NCBI GenBank assembly: GCA_905214105.1
Contig: CAJMKK010000001.1
Coordinates: 372,001-436,000, forward strand
Length of the DNA: 64,000 bases
Direction: 5' to 3'
Origin: an uncultured bacterium
GTDB taxonomy: Bacteria > Actinomycetota > Coriobacteriia > Coriobacteriales > Coriobacteriaceae
Part shown: piece after piece, positions 42,431 to 50,198 of the stretch
Position numbering within the stretch: position 1 is the first letter of the stretch
Layout: every line of letters starts with the position of its first letter
Notes under the pieces: generated by a model
The model's input: only the letters and a program-made list of their open reading frames with translations
What the model was told of the DNA's origin: nothing
The model's database searches: none
Program-made: the position numbers and the translations under genes

Positions 42431-43057
42431 ATGAACCTCGTATTGCTCGGAGCTCCGGGTGCCGGTAAGGGCACCGTCGCACAGGAGCTCGTCGCCGAGT
42501 TTGGCGTCGCTCACATTTCCACGGGCGACCTGCTGCGTGCTGCCGTCAAGGGTGGCACCGAGCTTGGTATTCAGGCTAAGAAGTACATGGACGCTGGCGA
42601 GCTCGTTCCCGACCAGCTCGTGATCGACCTTGTCAAGGAGCGCCTTGCTGCCGATGACGCCCAGCAGGGCTTCATCCTCGACGGCTTCCCGCGCAACACC
42701 GCCCAGGCTGTGACGCTCGATTCCGAGCTCTCCGCCATGGGTCGCGAGATCGACTGCGCCCTTCTGGTCGACGTGGCCCCCGAGGTCATCATCGCTCGTC
42801 TGTCTTCGCGTCGCACTTGCCGCGCCTGCGGTTACACCGGCACCGCTGCCGATGCTACCTGCCCCAAGTGCGCCGGCGAGATGTATCAGCGCGACGACGA
42901 CAAGCCCGAGACCATCAAGAACCGTCTCGACGTCTACGAGAAGTCCACGAGCCCGCTCGTCGACTACTATCGTGGCCAGGGTCTGCTCAAGTCGGTCAAC
43001 GGTGACCAGGCTCGCGAGACCGTGTACGGGGATGTCAAAGAGGCTCTCGGTCTATGA
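42431..43057 (+). CDS. adk: Adenylate kinase, zinc-lid type
   Basis: A 208-residue enzyme (ATP + AMP to 2 ADP). The P-loop GAPGAGKGT is near residue 8, and DGFPRN near 85. The LID domain carries a structural zinc site (CRACGYTG...CPKC). I chose the ATG at 42431, six bases after AGGAGGATT. The stop overlaps the map start (ATGA). Confidence 0.97.
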   Translation: MNLVLLGAPGAGKGTVAQELVAEFGVAHISTGDLLRAAVKGGTELGIQAKKYMDAGELVPDQLVIDLVKERLAADDAQQGFILDGFPRNTAQAVTLDSELSAMGREIDCALLVDVAPEVIIARLSSRRTCRACGYTGTAADATCPKCAGEMYQRDDDKPETIKNRLDVYEKSTSPLVDYYRGQGLLKSVNGDQARETVYGDVKEALGL

Positions 43058-43842
43058 TCAAGATTAAGTCTGCAACGCAAATCGAGCAGATGAAGAAGGC
43101 AGGAGCGCTATCTAAGATGGCGCTCCGCCACGTTGGAGCCATGGTGCGCCCTGGTGTTTCGACCTTTGAGCTCGATCAGCTCGCGGAGCAGATTATCCGT
43201 ATGCATGGCGGCACCCCGGCCTTTAAGGGTTACGGCGGGTTCCCCGGTACCATTTGCGCATCGATTAACGATGCCGTGGTCCACGGTATTCCCAACCCCG
43301 ACATGATCCTGCGCGATGGCGATATCATCTCCATCGATACGGGAGCCGTTGTCGACGGTTGGGTTGGCGATAACGCTTGGACGTTTTTTGTCGGCACACC
43401 CACGCCCGAGGCCAAGGCCCTGTGCGAGGTCACGCGCGATTGCCTTAAGGCTGCCATCGAGCAGGCTGTTCCCGGTAACCATATCGGGGATGTTGGTTAC
43501 GCCGTTCAGTCCCTCGCCGAGTCTCACGGTTACGGCGTGCTTCGTGACTATGTGGGCCATGGCATTGGCCGCGTGATGCACGAGGACCCCAACGTTCCTA
43601 ACTATGGAAAGAAGGGGAGGGGCGTTCGCCTCCAGGCCGGCATGGTCATTGCCATCGAGCCGATGGTTACGATGGGTTCCAACCATGTGAGCACGGGCTC
43701 CGACGGTTGGATTGTTACGACCAACGACCACCTGCCCGCCGCACACTACGAGAACACCGTCGCCATTACCAATGACGGTCCGGTGATTATCACCACGGAT
43801 GCCCAAGGTGCTTGGTGTTCGCTCCAAGGCGGAGAAATGTAA
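43054..43842 (+). CDS. map: Type I methionine aminopeptidase
   Basis: A 262-residue pita-bread-fold metalloenzyme that removes the initiator Met. Metal ligands appear in SIDTGAVVDGWVGDNAW (two Asp), GHGIGRVMHE (His) and IEPMV (Glu). There is no N-terminal zinc-finger extension. It overlaps adk by four bases. Confidence 0.97.
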   Translation: MIKIKSATQIEQMKKAGALSKMALRHVGAMVRPGVSTFELDQLAEQIIRMHGGTPAFKGYGGFPGTICASINDAVVHGIPNPDMILRDGDIISIDTGAVVDGWVGDNAWTFFVGTPTPEAKALCEVTRDCLKAAIEQAVPGNHIGDVGYAVQSLAESHGYGVLRDYVGHGIGRVMHEDPNVPNYGKKGRGVRLQAGMVIAIEPMVTMGSNHVSTGSDGWIVTTNDHLPAAHYENTVAITNDGPVIITTDAQGAWCSLQGGEM

Positions 43843-43878
43843 CAAGTTCCACTTAGTTGTGGAGCCATTACGAAGTTA

Positions 43879-43907
43879 TTACGATGCGTGCATACGTGTT
43901 GTAGAAT
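43879..43907 (+). promoter_or_regulatory. Candidate promoter of the infA-rpmJ-alpha operon
   Basis: TTACGA (43879-43884) and TAGAAT (43902-43907) are spaced by 17 bases, in the 104-base AT-richer gap between map and infA. An independent promoter here is common in other bacteria. It is supported only by the sequence match. Confidence 0.4.
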
Positions 43908-43946
43908 ACTCAATCGCTGTCGTTTTCTAGAGAAAGATGATTGCTT

Positions 43947-44165
43947 GTGAAGAAGGAAGACGCAATTGAGCTCGAGGGTACGGTAAAGGAACCGCTGCCC
44001 AATGCCATGTTTAAGGTCGAGCTCGAGAACGGTCATTCGGTTCTGTGCAACATTTCTGGCAAGATCCGAATGAATTACATCCGTATTCTCCCCGGTGACA
44101 GGGTTGTCGTGGAGCTTTCCCCGTACGACCTGACCCGCGGCCGCATCACCTATCGCTACAAATAG
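43947..44165 (+). CDS. infA: Translation initiation factor IF-1
   Basis: A 72-residue S1-type OB-fold protein ([40 protein letters not shown]). I chose the GTG at 43947, which gives the standard length. A TTG two codons upstream (43941) is the alternative. Both follow GAAAGATGA. Confidence 0.95.
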   Translation: MKKEDAIELEGTVKEPLPNAMFKVELENGHSVLCNISGKIRMNYIRILPGDRVVVELSPYDLTRGRITYRYK

Positions 44166-44315
44166 CGGCACGCATACGCGCACTCCATTTCCGACTGCAG
44201 GCTTAGCTCAACCTACGGTCGGATTGTGTGTGAAGACCAGCCATAGTTTTAAACGCCTGCGGCTGGGCGAGTAGATAGTAGGGAAGTAGTTTGAGCGCTA
44301 CCGAAAGGAAGAACG

Positions 44316-44429
44316 ATGAAGGTACGTCCTTCGGTCAAGAAGATGTGCGATAAGTGCAAAATCATTAGGCGCCATGGCAAGGTCCTCGTCATTTGCGAGA
44401 ACCCCCGTCATAAGCAGCGTCAGGGTTAA
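44316..44429 (+). CDS. rpmJ: 50S ribosomal protein L36
   Basis: A 37-residue L36, [20 protein letters not shown] to NPRHKQRQG. The zinc ligands are Cys11, Cys14, Cys27 and His32. AAAGGAAGAACG precedes the ATG. The 150-base gap before it contains TCCGAC/GTCGGA, a hairpin around 44190-44224. Confidence 0.97.
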   Translation: MKVRPSVKKMCDKCKIIRRHGKVLVICENPRHKQRQG

Positions 44430-44443
44430 GAGAGGAGACTACG

Positions 44444-44818
44444 TTGGCCCGTATTAATGGTGTCGACCTCCCGCGTGAGAAGCGCGTTGAGATCGGTCTG
44501 ACCTACATTTACGGCATCGGCCGCACCACTGCGACGAAGATCTGCGTCGAGTGCAACGTTAACGTGGATACGCGCGTTAAGGACCTCACCGAGGATGAGG
44601 TTAACGCCATCCGTGATTATATCGATAAGAACCAGATCATGGTTGAGGGCGACCTCCGCCGTGAGCGCAACCAGAACGTCAAGCGCCTTATGGACATCGG
44701 CTGCAACCGCGGCCTTCGTCACCGCAAGGGCCTCCCGGTCCGCGGCCAGCGCACCCACACTAACGCTCGTACCCGCAAGGGCCCGAAGCGTCAGATCGGT
44801 GCTAAGAAGAAGAAATAA
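44444..44818 (+). CDS. rpsM: 30S ribosomal protein S13
   Basis: A 124-residue S13 ([20 protein letters not shown], with C-terminal [19 protein letters not shown]). The start is a TTG at 44444 following AGAGGAGA, since no ATG or GTG fits the conserved N-terminus. Confidence 0.97.
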   Translation: MARINGVDLPREKRVEIGLTYIYGIGRTTATKICVECNVNVDTRVKDLTEDEVNAIRDYIDKNQIMVEGDLRRERNQNVKRLMDIGCNRGLRHRKGLPVRGQRTHTNARTRKGPKRQIGAKKKK

Positions 44819-44832
44819 GGAGCGCTAGATAG

Positions 44833-45237
44833 ATGGCTACTGCTAAGAAGAACGTTCGCGCTGCCCGTCTGAAGCGCGCGGACCGTAAGAACATTTCCGT
44901 GGGCCAGGCTCACATTCGTTCTACGTTCAACAACACGATCGTTTCGATCACCGATCCCCAGGGCAACGTCATTTCCTGGAAGTCGGCTGGCCAGGTGGGC
45001 TTCAAGGGCTCCCGTAAGTCCACGCCGTTCGCTGCCCAGATGGCTGCCGAGGCTGCTGCCAAGCAGGCCATGGAGCACGGTATGAAGAAGGTTTCCGTCT
45101 TCGTCAAGGGCCCCGGCTCCGGTCGTGAGACCGCCATTCGCTCCCTCCAGGCTGCTGGCCTCGAGGTCTCGAGCATCCAGGACAAGACCCCCATTCCGCA
45201 CAACGGCTGCCGCCCCAAGAAGCGTCGCCGCGTGTAA
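44833..45237 (+). CDS. rpsK: 30S ribosomal protein S11
   Basis: A 134-residue S11 ([41 protein letters not shown]-terminal [12 protein letters not shown]). It is part of the platform near the anti-Shine-Dalgarno helix. Confidence 0.98.
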   Translation: MATAKKNVRAARLKRADRKNISVGQAHIRSTFNNTIVSITDPQGNVISWKSAGQVGFKGSRKSTPFAAQMAAEAAAKQAMEHGMKKVSVFVKGPGSGRETAIRSLQAAGLEVSSIQDKTPIPHNGCRPKKRRRV

Positions 45238-45256
45238 CTGAAAGGATCGTATCAAT

Positions 45257-45853
45257 ATGGCAATCGACAGGACTCCTGTTCTTAAGCGCTGCCGTCAGCT
45301 CGGGATCGATCCCGCTGAGCTCGGTTACAGCAGCAAGAAGGAATCTATCCGTCAGCCCAAGCGCCGTCGCAAGGAATCTGAGTACGGCATGCAGCTGCGC
45401 GAGAAGCAGAAGGTCAAGTTCATCTATGGCGTTCTGGAGAAGCAGTTCCACGGCTACTTCAACAAGGCCCGTAAGATGAACGGCGTCACCGGTGAGAACC
45501 TCATGATCATCCTTGAGTCTCGCCTTGACAACGTCGTCTTCCGTCTTGGCTTCGCCCGCACCCGCAAAGAGGCTCGTCAGTCCGTCCGTCACGGTCACTT
45601 CACCGTGAACGGCAAGCGCGTGGATATTCCGTCCTACCGCGTCAAGGCCGGCGACGTCGTCGCTGTCGGCGAGAAGTTCCGTGACCTCCTCCCCATCAAG
45701 GAGGCTCTGATTTCCTCCGAGCGCTTTGAGGTCCCTGGCTGGCTCGAGGTCGATATCGAGAAGCTGTCTGGTAACGTGCTCGCTCTGCCGACGCGTGAGC
45801 AGATCAGCGGTGATATCAACGAGCAGCTCATCGTCGAGCTCTACTCTAAGTAG
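45257..45853 (+). CDS. rpsD: 30S ribosomal protein S4
   Basis: A 198-residue S4. The S4 RNA-binding domain (SRLDNVVFRLGFARTRKEAR, then QSVRHGHF) is present. The N-terminal part lacks the four-cysteine zinc knuckle seen in some species. It is a primary 16S rRNA binder and a classic repressor of alpha operons. Confidence 0.97.
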   Translation: MAIDRTPVLKRCRQLGIDPAELGYSSKKESIRQPKRRRKESEYGMQLREKQKVKFIYGVLEKQFHGYFNKARKMNGVTGENLMIILESRLDNVVFRLGFARTRKEARQSVRHGHFTVNGKRVDIPSYRVKAGDVVAVGEKFRDLLPIKEALISSERFEVPGWLEVDIEKLSGNVLALPTREQISGDINEQLIVELYSK

Positions 45854-45885
45854 TCCATCCGGGCTGCTGAGGCTGGAGGTAATAC

Positions 45886-46827
45886 ATGTCAGAATTCATT
45901 AGGCCTCAGGTTCAGGTCGAAGAGATCAACGAGACGTCTGCTCGTGTCTCCGTCGAGCCGCTCGAGCGTGGCTACGGCGATACGCTGGGTAACTCCCTTC
46001 GTCGCGTACTTCTGTCCTCGCTCGAGGGTGCCGCCGTCGAGGCTATTCAGATCGATGGTGCACAGCACGAGTTCATGACCATCCCTAACATGGTCGAGGA
46101 TGTCACCGACATCGTCCTGAATGTCAAGGGTCTTGTCTTCAGGGCTCTCGGCACGACCGACGAGGCGACCGCCACCATTTCTGTTGACGGCCCCTGCGAG
46201 GTCACCGGTGCGGACTTCTTTATTCCGTCCGAGTTTGAGCTGGTCAACCCCGAGCAGCACATCGCTACGCTTACCGAGGGTGGCCATCTCACCATGAGCA
46301 TGCGCATCGGCTATGGCCGCGGCTATGTTTCTGGCGAGGCCAACAAGCGCGACAACGATCCCATCGGTGTGATCCACGTCGACTCGCTGTACTCGCCGGT
46401 TTCCCGTTGCGCCAAGCTCGTTGAGGCTTGCCGTGTCGGTCAGCACACCGACTACGACCGCCTTGTCCTCGAGATCGAGACCAACGGCTCCATCGCCCCG
46501 CGCGACGCCGTGGTCCAGGCTGCCAATATCATCAACCAGCATATGGCCGCCTTTATGAACCTTGCCGAGACCCCCGAGGTCGAGGAGGAGGCTTCGATCT
46601 TCGCTCCCGAGGTCACCAACGACAACGCCGAGCTGGACAAGCAGATCGAGGATCTGGACCTTTCCGTCCGTTCCTACAACTGCCTTAAGCGCGCCAGCAT
46701 TCACTCGGTCCGTCAGCTCGTTGAGTTCTCGGAGAACGATCTGCTCAACATCCGTAACTTCGGTGTTAAGTCGATCGAGGAAGTGAAGGACAAGCTTGAG
46801 TCCATGGGCCTGAGCCTGAAGGCTTAA
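45886..46827 (+). CDS. rpoA: RNA polymerase alpha subunit
   Basis: A 313-residue protein. The N-terminal assembly domain (ERGYGDTLGNSLRRVLLSSL, then EGAAVEAIQ) and C-terminal domain with the DNA/activator-contacting helices (LDLSVRSYNCLKRASIHSVR; NIRNFGVKSIEEVKDKL) are intact. It is in the canonical place between rpsD and rplQ. Confidence 0.98.
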   Translation: MSEFIRPQVQVEEINETSARVSVEPLERGYGDTLGNSLRRVLLSSLEGAAVEAIQIDGAQHEFMTIPNMVEDVTDIVLNVKGLVFRALGTTDEATATISVDGPCEVTGADFFIPSEFELVNPEQHIATLTEGGHLTMSMRIGYGRGYVSGEANKRDNDPIGVIHVDSLYSPVSRCAKLVEACRVGQHTDYDRLVLEIETNGSIAPRDAVVQAANIINQHMAAFMNLAETPEVEEEASIFAPEVTNDNAELDKQIEDLDLSVRSYNCLKRASIHSVRQLVEFSENDLLNIRNFGVKSIEEVKDKLESMGLSLKA

Positions 46828-46857
46828 TGCTTCGCATATTTGAGGAGAAACTAGACC

Positions 46858-47325
46858 ATGCGTCACAACGTTAAGAAGGGCCTGAAGCTCGGCACCGATG
46901 CGAGCCACACCAAGGCCATGAAGAAGAGCCTTGCTAAGGCCCTCTTCGAGAACGACCGCATCAAGACCACCGAGACCCGCGCTAAGGCGCTGCGTTCGGT
47001 CGTCGACCCGATCATCACTTGGGCCAAGAAGGGCGACCTGCACTCTCGTCGTCTGGCTATCGCCAAGCTCGGCGATAAGCAGCTCGTTGCCGAGATCTTC
47101 GACAAGGCTGCTCAGGGCATGTGGCAGGACCGCAACGGCGGTTACACCCGCATCATGAAGCTCGGTAACCGTAAGGGCGACAACGCTCCCATCGTTATCA
47201 TGGAGCTCGTCACCGAGCCTTGCACGCCTAAGGCCAAGAAGGCTGCTCCGGCCCCCAAGAAGGCCGCTGCTCCCAAGAAGGTCGAGGCTGTCGAGGAGGC
47301 TCCTGCTGAGGAGACCGCTGAGTAG
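46858..47325 (+). CDS. rplQ: 50S ribosomal protein L17 with Ala/Pro/Lys tail
   Basis: A 155-residue L17. The core of about 120 residues (RHNVKKGLKLGTDASHTKAM and so on) is followed by a tail, KAKKAAPAPKKAAAPKKVEA then VEEAPAEETAE. Such alanine-lysine tails occur in some actinobacterial ribosomal proteins. It is the last gene of the ribosomal block. Confidence 0.97.
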   Translation: MRHNVKKGLKLGTDASHTKAMKKSLAKALFENDRIKTTETRAKALRSVVDPIITWAKKGDLHSRRLAIAKLGDKQLVAEIFDKAAQGMWQDRNGGYTRIMKLGNRKGDNAPIVIMELVTEPCTPKAKKAAPAPKKAAAPKKVEAVEEAPAEETAE

Positions 47326-47351
47326 ACATTCCGTCTGCATAGGCTATATTC

Positions 47352-47382
47352 GAGGGGTACGTTCGCGTACCCCTCTTTTTTT
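47352..47382 (+). terminator. Terminator after rplQ
   Basis: GAGGGGTACG (47352-47361) pairs with CGTACCCCTC (47366-47375) over a stable TTCG tetraloop, followed by seven T. Confidence 0.95.
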
Positions 47383-47417
47383 GTCGCGATACCGTTACTT
47401 GTTTGTTGGGAGCGCCC

Positions 47418-48242
47418 ATGACTGCGCCGTCTGATTTCAATTCGATTTCCGAGCTTGACGCCACGCTCGTATTTCGCGTGGCCTATGATGGCTCGTCGTA
47501 TAGCGGATTTGCCGAGCAGCCGGGACAGACGACGGTTGCGGGTGAGCTGCGTCGAGCCATCGAGACGCTGCTTCGCCGTCCGATCGATCTGACGTGCGCG
47601 GGTCGTACCGATGCCGGCGTGCATGCGGTGGCCCAATACATCAGCGTGCCTGTAACGGACGCTGAGCTCGCGTGTACGCGCCGTAGGTGGCTGCGGGCTA
47701 TGGATGCCCTGCTGCCCAAAGATATCGCCATCAACGAGGTCTACAAGGCTCGTAAGGGCTTTTCTGCGCGCTTTGACGCGCGCTCTCGCACTTACACCTA
47801 TCGCATTGCCGATCGTGATGCGCGGCCCGTGCTGTCACGCGGTGCCGTGTGGTGGCATCGCTATCCCTTGGATGTTGAGGCTATGGCTGCTGCCTGCCCC
47901 GCGCTGCTGGGCGAGCAGGACTTTAAAAGCTTTTGCAAGGTTGCCTCGGCCGTTGGCAAGCCCACGCATCGCTGCGTGATGCGTGCCGAGTTTGGCCATG
48001 AGGTTGCGTTTGGCGAGGACATCCTGACGTTTACCATCGAGGGCAATGCGTTTCTGCATTCGATGGTCCGTACGATCGTGGGCACGCTTGTCGAGATTGG
48101 CATGCATCGCCGTGAACCCGAGTGGATGCGCGAGGTCATCGATGCTTGCGATCGTACCGCTGCGGGCCCCACGGCTCCTGCCTGCGGCCTTACGTTTATG
48201 GGCGTGGATTACGATCCCGCCGAGCTTGTCGTGCTCGACTAG
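47418..48242 (+). CDS. truA: tRNA pseudouridine(38-40) synthase
   Basis: A 274-residue enzyme with the catalytic Asp in CAGRTDAGVHAVAQ near residue 60 and the C-terminal AFLHSMVRTIVGTLVEIG. The ATG at 47418 follows GGGAGCGCCC; upstream in-frame TTG codons are less likely. truA commonly follows rplQ. Confidence 0.95.
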   Translation: MTAPSDFNSISELDATLVFRVAYDGSSYSGFAEQPGQTTVAGELRRAIETLLRRPIDLTCAGRTDAGVHAVAQYISVPVTDAELACTRRRWLRAMDALLPKDIAINEVYKARKGFSARFDARSRTYTYRIADRDARPVLSRGAVWWHRYPLDVEAMAAACPALLGEQDFKSFCKVASAVGKPTHRCVMRAEFGHEVAFGEDILTFTIEGNAFLHSMVRTIVGTLVEIGMHRREPEWMREVIDACDRTAAGPTAPACGLTFMGVDYDPAELVVLD

Positions 48243-48403
48243 GGGAGGGCCCGACGCGCCGTTCGTCGGCACCTGTCATCTGTGGGCTGCACGTGTGCAA
48301 CATCTGTTCTTGGCGTGCAATACAACCGGTGTCTCATTGCTTTTATTGCCGGGGTGTACCATGAACCACGATTTGATTCATTGCTGTCGAGAGGACGGAT
48401 AAC

Positions 48404-49444
48404 TTGGTTCGACGTGGCTCGCATCCGCGACTTTCGGTGATCCTTGTGGTAGAAGGTTCGCCCAGCTATGCGATGCGTGCGCTCGAGAGTATCCAGAACC
48501 AAGATCTCTACGATTTGCAGATTGTCGTTGTCTGCCGCGATGCTGCGCCCGGTGTGCGCCATTCGCTTCAAGTTGCTGCCGACAGGGACATCCATATTGA
48601 TTTGATTGACGTCGAGGACGCGAAGCGCGGCGCTTGTCTTCGTGCTGGTTTTGCTGCCTCGCGCGGCTCTCAAATCATCGCTATGAACGCCGATGAGTGG
48701 TTTGCTCCGCAGTCCCTTTCCAAGATGGTCGATACCGCGTGCGATACTGCGGCAGACATAGTGTTCCCCACGGTGTCGCTCGACCGCTATGATGCACATC
48801 GAGAGCGCCATTCGCGCGTCTTGGATGCTGCCTCTATTGTCATTGAAGACAAGTCTTCGATGGTGACCGGGCTGCCCCAGTTGATTTTAGGCGGCTTGGT
48901 TGCTCAAGTCTCCGGCGTGATGTATAGCCGTCCGCTGTTTGAGGCATGCCTGTCGCGCGGCAAGGCGTACCGTACGGTTGAGTTTATGGCTTATGCGCTC
49001 TCGCAGGCACGATTCGTGTCCGGCTGCGGCGACGCTTGTTTCCACGCGGTGGCACCTAAGCTTACAGATGCCTTTGATCCCACCATGTTTGCCAGGATAT
49101 CCGATGACACTCGAGCGCTCGACGAGCTTGCGGACTCACTCTCGGAAGCAGATAGCGGTGGTCGGCTCAAGCTGGCAAGCCAAAAGTTCTACTTTGCCGG
49201 ACTGGTCGCCTGCATCGAGAATTTGTGTCTGAGCCCGCATGGAGTGTCGTCAATCGAGCGTTCCGCCCGCATGCGTGATATGCTCGAGGCGCCTCGAACC
49301 CGTCAAATGGTCGCCGCGCTCAAGGATAACCATCGGGGGCTCGGTCTGTTGTTTGGGCCGATCGCTAGCGCCAAGCCCGCGCGTTGCGTGATGTGTACGC
49401 ATCTGGCAGCTTTTCTTAACCGGACGGGCGCAAAAACCGCCTAA
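48404..49444 (+). CDS. Family 2-like glycosyltransferase
   Basis: A 346-residue protein with a GT-A-like N-terminus (LSVILVVEGSPSYAMRALES), the nucleotide-binding region IVVVCRDAAPG, and MNADEWF in place of the usual DxD. The C-terminal half shows no recognised domain and no clear TM helix. The start is a TTG after GAGAGGACGG. The altered DxD makes activity uncertain. The 160-base gap before it shows no gene. Confidence 0.7.
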   Translation: MVRRGSHPRLSVILVVEGSPSYAMRALESIQNQDLYDLQIVVVCRDAAPGVRHSLQVAADRDIHIDLIDVEDAKRGACLRAGFAASRGSQIIAMNADEWFAPQSLSKMVDTACDTAADIVFPTVSLDRYDAHRERHSRVLDAASIVIEDKSSMVTGLPQLILGGLVAQVSGVMYSRPLFEACLSRGKAYRTVEFMAYALSQARFVSGCGDACFHAVAPKLTDAFDPTMFARISDDTRALDELADSLSEADSGGRLKLASQKFYFAGLVACIENLCLSPHGVSSIERSARMRDMLEAPRTRQMVAALKDNHRGLGLLFGPIASAKPARCVMCTHLAAFLNRTGAKTA

Positions 49445-49455
49445 ACGGCTCATTA

Positions 49456-49483
49456 CGAAACAAATTTGCATAGAATTGTTTCG
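49456..49483. promoter_or_regulatory. Dyad upstream of argR
   Basis: CGAAACAAATT (49456-49466) is nearly the reverse complement of AATTGTTTCG (49474-49483). It lies in the 132-base AT-rich gap before argR. It could be a regulatory site; it does not look like a classical ARG box. Confidence 0.4.
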
Positions 49484-49576
49484 AAATGCGTTCTTATACA
49501 CAAAAGCCTTCAAATAGCGTTAAACTATTCAATCACTGATTGATTGTCTCCGCCATCTTTTGGAGTGAGGGTTTGT

Positions 49577-50014
49577 ATGGCTAAAAAACGCAATGGGCGC
49601 CAGGATGCCATTAGAGATATTGTGCGCAATAAGGACGTCCGCACGCAGCGTGTGCTGGTCGATGAGCTCCGTGCTATGGGCTTTGATTGCACGCAGGCGA
49701 CTGTCTCTCGCGATATTGCCGATATGGGGCTGCGTAAGCTCCCTGAGGGCATCTATGTTCTGGCAGAGGACCTGCACCTGCAGCGCATGGTTTCCGAGCT
49801 CGTAACGGGCGTTCTGCGTACCGATAATCTGGTTATGATCAAGGCTCAGCCTGGCACGGCTTCCGGCATCGCCGCCGCCGTTGATGCGGCAGAGTTGCCC
49901 GATGTGCTTGGCTCGCTTGCCGGCAACGATACGATTTTGGTTATTGCCCAGACGGCCGAGGACGGCGAGCGTCTCGAGGCGCTGATCAATAAGCTGAGCA
50001 ATTCTCGCAAGTAG
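49577..50014 (+). CDS. argR: Arginine repressor
   Basis: A 145-residue regulator with an N-terminal winged HTH (ELRAMGFDCTQATVSRDIAD, then MGLRKL) and a C-terminal arginine-binding hexamerisation domain (PGTASGIAAAVDAAELPDVL, then GSLAGNDTILVI). It controls arginine synthesis or the arginine deiminase pathway. The ATG at 49577 lies after GAGTGAGGGTTTGT. It ends before a terminator. Confidence 0.93.
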   Translation: MAKKRNGRQDAIRDIVRNKDVRTQRVLVDELRAMGFDCTQATVSRDIADMGLRKLPEGIYVLAEDLHLQRMVSELVTGVLRTDNLVMIKAQPGTASGIAAAVDAAELPDVLGSLAGNDTILVIAQTAEDGERLEALINKLSNSRK

Positions 50015-50063
50015 GCGTGCGGGTCGTGCGCTCGGCACTGCGTGCGCTTACATAGTGGCTTGT

Positions 50064-50101
50064 AAGGGGTATCGACGTTGGTCGGTACCCCCCTTTTTTT
50101 G
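50064..50101 (+). terminator. Terminator after argR
   Basis: AAGGGGTATCGAC (50064-50076) pairs with GTCGGTACCCCCCTT (50081 on), with eight T following. Confidence 0.92.
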
Positions 50102-50137
50102 TTTGCTGGTATAACGACCGCCCAGTCGCTTCAAACT

Positions 50138-50176
50138 AAAAGGCCCCGAGCAGTTCAATAAGCTGCTCGGGGCCTT
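50138..50176 (-). terminator. Terminator of the penicillin-binding protein gene
   Basis: AAGGCCCCGAGCAG (50140-50153) pairs perfectly with CTGCTCGGGGCCTT (50163-50176). Read on the minus strand it is followed by TTAGTTT, fitting the end of the gene at 50199. Confidence 0.9.
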
Positions 50177-50198
50177 GTTGGCTTTAGTCGCGTACTTC

